Assembly: GCF_902506435.1 (NCBI RefSeq)
Contig: NZ_LR733215.1
Span: 3,764,161-3,828,160 of the forward strand
Direction of reading: 5' to 3'
Source: Nocardioides sp. AX2bis
Lineage (GTDB): Bacteria; Actinomycetota; Actinomycetes; Propionibacteriales; Nocardioidaceae
Length of the DNA: 64,000 nt
Part shown: one piece after another, positions 58,731 through 64,000 of the stretch
Layout of the letters: every line of letters begins with the position of its first letter
How positions within the stretch are numbered: the stretch's first letter is position 1
Position numbers and translations under genes: made by a program
Notes under the pieces: generated by a model
Databases searched by the model: none
Told to the model about the DNA's origin: nothing
The model's input: only the letters and a program-made list of their open reading frames with translations

Positions 58731-59264
58731 TTACGGAACTGAGAGCGGCGTACTCTGAACAAGCGCCCTTGCGGAGTTCAGCGGGTCCAGTGCGCCCTCA
58801 ATCGCGGCAGCGAGATCGAGGAGATCCTCTGGACTGCGCGAAACCGTCTTCCACGACTTCCCGTCCTTGGCGGTGTAGGCCAAGCCCGGCAGGTAGTGGC
58901 CATGTGAGTCGGTCCCAGCAGTGAACGGATGGGCGTGCAGTAGCTCGTTCCTCATCGACTGTCGAGCATGTCGGAACGCCGTCACGGCGGCATCAAGCGC
59001 ATCCGCGATCTCTATGCCTTTCGGGAAGGCTCGATAGTCGTCGGCCAAGTCCTGTAGTGCGGTCTCTTTGGCTCCAGCCATCTTGGCTCTGGTCATCGGA
59101 AGCGGCACCGCCCCCGCGTCAGTCAAGATCGCCGTGACAGTCTCCTCGAGGCTCAAGAAGCAGAACAGTGCTCGGCCAAGTGCCGCCAGAACGTCGGGGT
59201 GAGCCGGCGTGCGGAATTGCCGACCAAGGGTTACGTGCGTCTCGTCCGCGGCTGCATCAGTCAC
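58731..59264 (-). CDS. Small HEPN-like protein
   Basis: The 177 residues are largely helical. The motif SMRNELLHAHPF gives Arg105-Asn106-x3-His110, a canonical R-x4-H HEPN ribonuclease signature at the end of a helix. The C-terminal part (GLAYTAKDGKSWKTV) is a short beta hairpin plus a helix. No antitoxin nucleotidyltransferase (MNT) gene lies beside it. It precedes the ApeA-like gene on the same strand, but a 319-bp gap makes co-transcription uncertain. Confidence 0.5.
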   Translation of the reverse strand: MTDAAADETHVTLGRQFRTPAHPDVLAALGRALFCFLSLEETVTAILTDAGAVPLPMTRAKMAGAKETALQDLADDYRAFPKGIEIADALDAAVTAFRHARQSMRNELLHAHPFTAGTDSHGHYLPGLAYTAKDGKSWKTVSRSPEDLLDLAAAIEGALDPLNSARALVQSTPLSVP

Positions 59265-60018
59265 GGGACAGAATCTAGACGGCCGTCGCAGCGGGCGGTC
59301 AGGGACCAGAGCGCGTCGTACCGCCGCCTGTCGGGGACGGAGCTGGAGCCCACTGAAACCAGTTGGTGACGGCGAGGTAGCGCGCGGTCACCACGAGCAT
59401 CTCGACGTCGACGGCGTTTCCGTCCTCGGTCGAGAACGCCACAGCTCACCGGGAGCAATCGGGTCTCCGCTGCCGGAGACGTCCCATGGCACGCCGTGGG
59501 CGTACCTCGGTTCGACGTCGGCGGTCTCACTACCGGTTCTGCTGGTGGTGAAGGACCTGTGCGTAGTCGGTCGCTGAGATGCTCAGCGTCCCGACATCAC
59601 CCCCCGCCGACGGGGGTGGGGTACCCACGGAGCGGACGTGAGCGCTCACCACACCACGGGGAGCCTCGGGGAGGGCAGCCAATGGTTGCTGCTGGCGCGG
59701 TCGGTCCCGACTCGTCCCTCGGGACAGGGCTTCGCCCGGTAGCTCAGGCCACCGGCGAACACCTGGCTCGCCGTGACGGTGCCACAGGGCGGCTTGTAGT
59801 AGTCGACGTCGGCACATCGGGAACCGCCGTCGAAGAGAAGGCACCGCCTCCGACGGAGTCGTACGGCAGGACGGTCCGAACCGCCTCGTGCCACACGAGA
59901 CGCTCCTTCGACACCCAGCTGGGCCGCACCGGCGCCAACCCCACGAGCGGTGTCCCCAGGACGAGCTGCCGGAACATGTCGGGAGGTCAGCGCTCACGGC
60001 ACCTGCGGGCCGGGTTGT
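59265..60018. other. Intergenic region, possible frameshifted gene inside
   Basis: No intact gene is supported in these 754 bases. On the minus strand, 59744-59977 in one frame (WVSKERLVWHEAVRTVLPYD) and 59646-59840 in another (CADVDYYKPPCGTVTASQVF) look protein-like and could be two pieces of one small broken gene. The region marks the right edge of the island. Confidence 0.35.
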
Positions 60019-60789
60019 TCAGCCTGGCTCAAGCACCCGCCGCAGGAACTGCTTCGTGCGCTCATGCTGCGGGTCGTGGAGCACGTCGGCGCCGCCCTGC
60101 TCGGTGATGACGCCCTCGTCGAGGAAGAGCACCTGGTCAGCGACGTCGCGGGCGAAGCGGATCTCGTGGGTGACGATCACCAGGGTCCAGCCCGAGGTCG
60201 CCAGGTCGCGGACGACGGCCAGCACCTCGCCGACCAGCTCGGGGTCGAGCGCTGAGGTGGGCTCGTCGAGCAGCACGACCTTCGGGTTCAGGGCGAGCGC
60301 GCGAGCGATGCCGACGCGCTGTTGCTGGCCACCGGAGAGCTGCGAGGGGTACTGGTCCTCGCGGCCGTCGAGGCCGACCTGCTCGAGCAGCCGGCGGGCG
60401 TCGGCGGTGGCCTCCTCGACCTCGCGGCCCTGTACCTGCACCGGCCCCTCGAGCAGGTTCTGCAGGACGGTCTTGTGCGGGAAGAGGTGGTGCGACTGGA
60501 AGACCATGCCGCTGTGCGAGCGCAGCGCGTCGACCTCGTCGCGCCGGGTGGACCGGTCGACCGAGGTGTCGCCGAAGTCGACGGTGGCATCAGCGATGCG
60601 TACGGTCCCGCTGTCCGGCACCTCGAGGACGTTGAGGGAGCGGAGGATGGTCGTCTTGCCCGAGCCCGACGGGCCGATGAGGGCGGTGACGGTCCCGTCG
60701 TCGGCGCTGAGGTCGACGCCTTTGAGCACGACGTTGTCGCCGAAGGCCTTGCGCAGCCCGCGGACCTCGATCAGTGGCGTGGTGCTCAC
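60019..60789 (-). CDS. Amino-acid ABC transporter ATP-binding protein
   Basis: The 256-residue GlnQ/HisP-type ATPase has Walker A GPSGSGKTT (39-47), signature LSGGQQQRVGIAR, Walker B VVLLDEPTSALD and His in VTHEI. It energises uptake through the fused binding-protein/permease encoded just upstream. The GTG overlaps that gene's stop (GTGA). Confidence 0.93.
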   Translation of the reverse strand: MSTTPLIEVRGLRKAFGDNVVLKGVDLSADDGTVTALIGPSGSGKTTILRSLNVLEVPDSGTVRIADATVDFGDTSVDRSTRRDEVDALRSHSGMVFQSHHLFPHKTVLQNLLEGPVQVQGREVEEATADARRLLEQVGLDGREDQYPSQLSGGQQQRVGIARALALNPKVVLLDEPTSALDPELVGEVLAVVRDLATSGWTLVIVTHEIRFARDVADQVLFLDEGVITEQGGADVLHDPQHERTKQFLRRVLEPG

Positions 60790-62279
60790 GCTACGTACCT
60801 CCCGAGTCGCCGCTCTAGCGGCTCCTGCGCCTGCGCCACGATGAAGCAGACGATCCAGTAGTAGAGCGCCGCGAAGAGGTAGAGCGGCATGAAGTCCGCA
60901 CTCGGCGACGCGGCGTTGATCGCCTGCCTCAGCAGCTCGGGCACGAGAATCACCGAAGCCAGCGAGGTGTCCTTGATCAGCGAGAGCAGCGTGTTGGACA
61001 GCGGCGGCACCGCGATCCGCGTGGCCTGCGGCAGCACGATCCGACGCATCAGCTGCGGGTAGCCCATGCCGATCGTGGTGGCCGCCTCGTACTGCCCGCG
61101 TGGGACGGACAGGATCGAGCCGCGGATGATCTCAGCGGCATAGCCGCCGACGTTGAGGCTGAGCGCGAGGATGGCGGCGGGAACGGGCGGAATGGTCAGC
61201 CCGATCTGGCCGAGGCCGTAGAACACGATGAAGAGCTGGACCAGGAGCGGGGTGCCGCGGATCGTGGAGATGTAGACGTGGGCGGGGAGCTGGACCAGCC
61301 GGTTGGACGACATCCTGGCCAGTGCCGTGACCAGCGCCAGCACCAGGCCGATCGCGAAGCTGGCGGCGGTGAGCGGGAGTGTGTAGACCAGCAGCCCCCT
61401 GAGCATGGGCCACGCTGCGCCTCGGACGACCTCCGAGGTCGAGCGGGTGTCGGAGCCCTTCACGTCCGTGACCTCGGCGGCGTCCTCGACGGTCACGTCG
61501 GCGCCGAAGTAGTCCTCCGAGATGCCCGCGAGGGTGCCGTCGTCGGCGAGCCTGGCGAGCGCGTCGTCGGCCTCCTGCTGCAGCTCGGGGCTGTCCTGGC
61601 GGAACGTCAGCGCCTGCTGGCCGACGTCCTCGCCGGCGTCGCCGACGATCTCGATCTCGTCCGACCCGGTGGAGGCGAGGTAGTCGAGCACGGCGATGTT
61701 GTCGTTGACGACGACATCGACGCGCCCCTGCACGAGCAGCTCAGCCGCCTGGGCAAACTGGTCGACCGTGCGGATCTCGGCGCCGGCGTCACGGGCGACC
61801 TGCGCCCAGTTGCTCGTCTCCGACTCGGCGGCCACCAGACCGTCGATGTCGTCGAGCGTCTTCACGTCGTCGTTGCCGGCGGCGGTGACGATCACGCCGC
61901 GTGAGTAGGTGTAGGGCGCCGAGAAGAGGTACCGCGCCTCGCGCTCGGGATTGATCGTGATCTGGTTGGCGATCACGTCGACCCGGCCGGCGTCGAGCGC
62001 CGGGAAGATCGAGTCGAAGGGCGCCTCGACGAACTCGAGGTCCCACCCGGCCTCGTCGGCCACGGCGCGGATCACCTCGATGTCGAAGCCGGTGAGCTCG
62101 TCGGTGTCGGGATCGTGGAACGTGAAGGGCGGGTACGTCCCCTCGGTCCCAACGCGGACCGTGCGTGCCTCCGCCGGGGTGCCCGCCGACTCGGCCGACG
62201 CCGCACCTCCGGTGAGGGCCAGGGTCGCGACGAGCCAACTCAGGACCACGAGCGCGAGTGCGCGCCGCGACTGCTGCAT
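60786..62279 (-). CDS. Fused solute-binding protein and permease of a polar amino-acid ABC importer
   Basis: One 497-residue chain contains a signal sequence (1-35), an SBP_bac_3 domain (about 40-270, with GTEGTYPPFTFHD, GFDIEVIRAVADEAGW and RVDVIANQITINPERE) and a HisM/GlnP-type permease (about 300-490, with IRGTPLLVQLFIVFYG and EAATTIGMGYPQLMRRI). The binding domain is thus tethered at the membrane. The ligand motif suits a polar amino acid such as cystine or glutamine. The ATG at 62279 has no Shine-Dalgarno sequence upstream, so the message may be leaderless. Confidence 0.9.
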   Translation of the reverse strand: MQQSRRALALVVLSWLVATLALTGGAASAESAGTPAEARTVRVGTEGTYPPFTFHDPDTDELTGFDIEVIRAVADEAGWDLEFVEAPFDSIFPALDAGRVDVIANQITINPEREARYLFSAPYTYSRGVIVTAAGNDDVKTLDDIDGLVAAESETSNWAQVARDAGAEIRTVDQFAQAAELLVQGRVDVVVNDNIAVLDYLASTGSDEIEIVGDAGEDVGQQALTFRQDSPELQQEADDALARLADDGTLAGISEDYFGADVTVEDAAEVTDVKGSDTRSTSEVVRGAAWPMLRGLLVYTLPLTAASFAIGLVLALVTALARMSSNRLVQLPAHVYISTIRGTPLLVQLFIVFYGLGQIGLTIPPVPAAILALSLNVGGYAAEIIRGSILSVPRGQYEAATTIGMGYPQLMRRIVLPQATRIAVPPLSNTLLSLIKDTSLASVILVPELLRQAINAASPSADFMPLYLFAALYYWIVCFIVAQAQEPLERRLGRYVA

Positions 62280-62400
62280 GAAAGTCACGTTAGTCGCTGC
62301 TGTTTTGACCAGTGGCCTGTGGTCGCTGTTGGCGGCACCGTGACGCGCGGGTCCTGACCCTGGCCCGGGTCCACGCAGTGACACCGTGGAGCACGGTGCG

Positions 62401-62425
62401 GAGAGCGAAGGGGTCTGCTGCACGA
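62401..62425. repeat. Dispersed repeat, copy 2
   Basis: AGAGCGAA followed by GGGGTCTGCTGCA (62410-62422) and CGAT. It matches the copy at 36812-36838 with a 2-base gap. It lies in the gap between the fused importer gene and yaeQ. Confidence 0.35.
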
Positions 62426-62517
62426 TTTGGTGTCGGCAGACCTGGCCCATTCCGCCGCGATCAGGCGACGGTGATAGCGACGCGAGAGGTACCCGTTCCC
62501 GGACTAGGCTGAGCCCC

Positions 62518-63057
62518 ATGGCGGCCGGCGCGACGATGCACACGTTTGAAGTCGAGTTGGCCGACACGGATCGCGGCGTCTACGAGGAGTTCACGCTGCG
62601 CGCGGCGCGGCATCCGTCAGAGACCGAGGCGTACCTCGTAACGCGCGTGCTCGCCTACTGTCTCGAGCACGAAGAGGGCATCGCATTCAGCGAGGGCATC
62701 TCGGCGACCGACGCCCCGGCGGTGCTGGTGCGTGACCTGAGCGGGAAGCTGCTCGCCTGGATCGAGGTCGGCGCACCGGATGCCGCGCGACTTCACACGG
62801 GCAGCAAGGCGGCCGAGCGCACGACGATCTACACGCACCGCGACCCGGCCAAGGTGCTCGCGCAGTGGGCAGGGGCGAGGATCCACCGCGCCGCCGAGAT
62901 CGTGCTGCACCACTTCGATCCCGGGTTCATCGATTCAGCGGTGGAAACGATGGAGCGCCGCAACACGATCACGCTCACCGTCACGGAGCGGCAGCTCTAC
63001 CTGGAATTGAACGGCGTGCACCTCTCATCGGCGGTGCACGACCACCCGATCGGCTAG
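62518..63057 (+). CDS. yaeQ: YaeQ family protein
   Basis: The ATG at 62518 gives the family's usual length (179 residues). Conserved segments are LRAARHPSETEAYLVTRVLAYCLEH (here in two parts: LRAARHPSETEAY and LVTRVLAYCLEH), AFSEGISATDAPA, WIEVGAPDAARLHTGSKAAE and YLELNG. YaeQ has a PD-(D/E)XK-like fold, but its activity is not established. No partner gene is obvious; it stands alone. Confidence 0.88.
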   Translation: MAAGATMHTFEVELADTDRGVYEEFTLRAARHPSETEAYLVTRVLAYCLEHEEGIAFSEGISATDAPAVLVRDLSGKLLAWIEVGAPDAARLHTGSKAAERTTIYTHRDPAKVLAQWAGARIHRAAEIVLHHFDPGFIDSAVETMERRNTITLTVTERQLYLELNGVHLSSAVHDHPIG

Positions 63058-63166
63058 CGGGAGCGACGGCCCGTTGCCGATCCTGATGCGCGACTTCCGG
63101 CGCGCGTCAACACACCGCTTCTGGGACGGCTCCATACGCCGAAACTGCCGAGAGTCGGGCGGGTCT

Positions 63167-63610
63167 CTATCCCTGTTCGACAGCGGTAAGGGCGACGACC
63201 GCGCCGCAGTCAAGCAAGACCAGGAAGTAAGCGCCATCGGCGGCAACAGAAGCCGACTCCGGCTCGGTCATGGGCTGCCGTAGGGCCTCTACGAAGGTAC
63301 GCAACCCCGGCGTGCTCGGACCCTTGCCGTCTTCACTCCGCGCCAGCCGCACCTCATAGGTTCGAAGGTCAAGCGCGCCGGAGGTCACAGCCACCAGTTC
63401 GGCGCTCATGACGTCCAGGGAAGCAGCGGCTCGCTCAGCCAACGGGAGTTGACTTGCCGTGAGCATCGAGTGGAGTTCGCTGAGTTCGACATAGCGGGTT
63501 CGCACTAGGGCATCGTGCCGCACGATGTCCGCCCGCCATGCCGCACTGAGGGCGGCTAAACTCGCCCGGATCTGCCGCGGACAGAGTGCACCGGAGGTGC
63601 GTCTAACCAC
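63167..63610 (-). CDS. Hypothetical protein
   Basis: A GTG at 63610 opens 147 residues of balanced composition: a helical part with RTRYVELSELHSML and AERAAASLDVMSAELVAV, then a C-terminal hydrophobic strand AYFLVLLDCGAVVALTAV. No family was recognised. It is convergent with yaeQ and divergent from the ydeI-like gene. It may be real because the third codon positions are GC-rich in this frame. Confidence 0.45.
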   Translation of the reverse strand: MVRRTSGALCPRQIRASLAALSAAWRADIVRHDALVRTRYVELSELHSMLTASQLPLAERAAASLDVMSAELVAVTSGALDLRTYEVRLARSEDGKGPSTPGLRTFVEALRQPMTEPESASVAADGAYFLVLLDCGAVVALTAVEQG

Positions 63611-63655
63611 CGCCTGAGAGGCGCAGATGTCGGCGTCCGCGGCTAGCGTCGGACC

Positions 63656-64000
63656 ATGGCAACCCCGCTGCCCGAGCTGCTAGTGAGCGACCCGGCCGCG
63701 CTGCGAGCGTGGCTCGAAGAGCACCAGGCGACGTCGCCGGGCGTGCGGCTGGTGCTGACCAAGAAGGGCGGCACGGACACCACGATCAAGTGGGCGAACG
63801 CGGTCGAGGAACTGCTCTGCTTCGGCTGAATCGACGGCCAGGCTGGCAAACGTGACGAGTACAGCTACACCGTGCGCATCACCCCGCGACGCCCCAAGAG
63901 CAGCTGGTCCCAGCGAAACGTCGCACTCGTAGCGACTCTCGAAGAGCAGGGCCGGATGACCGACGCCGGTCGTGCCGCGGTCGACGCCGCGCGCGCCGAC
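63656..64000 (+). pseudogene. YdeI/OmpD-associated-like protein with in-frame stop, partial
   Basis: The frame from the ATG at 63656 encodes the YdeI-family start (LRAWLEEH, IKWANAVEELLCFG) and stops at TGA 63827-63829, exactly where the family motif has Trp (CFGWIDGQ). After the stop the same frame continues as IDGQAGKRDEYSYTV and TPRRPKSSWSQRN to the window edge. A single TGG-to-TGA change explains it. The product would be truncated at 57 residues unless the stop is read through. Confidence 0.75.

Noticed and set aside
59496..60107. 203-codon plus-strand open frame in the gap before the ABC ATPase gene
   Set aside because: Unconvincing composition, overlaps the end of the ATPase gene, and has no ribosome binding site.

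Overview
The window is high-GC DNA with GTG starts, GTGA/ATGA stop-start overlaps and Gly/Ala/Arg-rich proteins. This points to an actinobacterium, most likely a Nocardioides-like soil genus; the genus is inferred from overall gene style, not from a marker gene. No rRNA, complete tRNA, CRISPR array or intact insertion sequence was seen.

Layout. 0-4 kb: the 5' part of a DinB-like gene, a secreted subtilase, a secreted protein whose C-terminus changes frame, and a DUF4326 protein. 4-12.3 kb: a seven-gene, stop-start-coupled operon on the minus strand (TRAP transporter dctQMP, phosphotriesterase-like hydrolase, quinate/shikimate dehydrogenase, type II dehydroquinase, QsuB-type dehydroshikimate dehydratase) with a divergent LacI regulator. 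It should import quinate or shikimate and convert it to protocatechuate. 12.4-23 kb: ordinary accessory and regulatory genes (TetR/SDR pair, response regulators, two-component system, acyl-CoA ligase, ArsR plus AHSA1). 23-24 kb: relic DNA with a tRNA-Arg-like fragment and a double-frameshifted msrB. 24.3-33.4 kb: a sugar or polyol uptake and kinase operon (ABC importer, two FGGY kinases, histidine phosphatase, D-2-hydroxyacid-dehydrogenase-like protein) with a divergent DeoR regulator and an array of GTGTGAY half-sites. 34-36.6 kb: a DrrAB-type ABC exporter with a divergent TetR.

37-51.7 kb: a C5-dicarboxylate locus. A minus-strand operon encodes CaiB CoA-transferase, MmgE/PrpD, acyl-CoA dehydrogenase, CitE-type lyase, MaoC-type hydratase and an MFS carrier. 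A plus-strand unit encodes a GntR/HutC regulator, a second TRAP transporter and an acyl-CoA ligase. A LysR/MFS/thioesterase group lies between them. The gene set matches itaconate degradation (CoA transfer, hydration to citramalyl-CoA, cleavage to acetyl-CoA and pyruvate). A shared GGCCGTAC operator core ties the GntR regulator to both halves.

52.7-59.3 kb: an island of lower apparent GC with an excisionase-like HTH protein, a Cys-rich zinc protein, a PD-(D/E)XK protein with a winged-helix-like insert, a TIM-barrel-like protein with a CxCxxC-His motif resembling tRNA-guanine transglycosylase, a complete Hanks-type kinase, and two HEPN-like proteins. This is the best candidate for an undescribed, probably anti-phage, system. 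60-64 kb: an amino-acid ABC importer with a fused binding-protein/permease, YaeQ, a hypothetical protein, and a YdeI-like gene interrupted by a stop codon.
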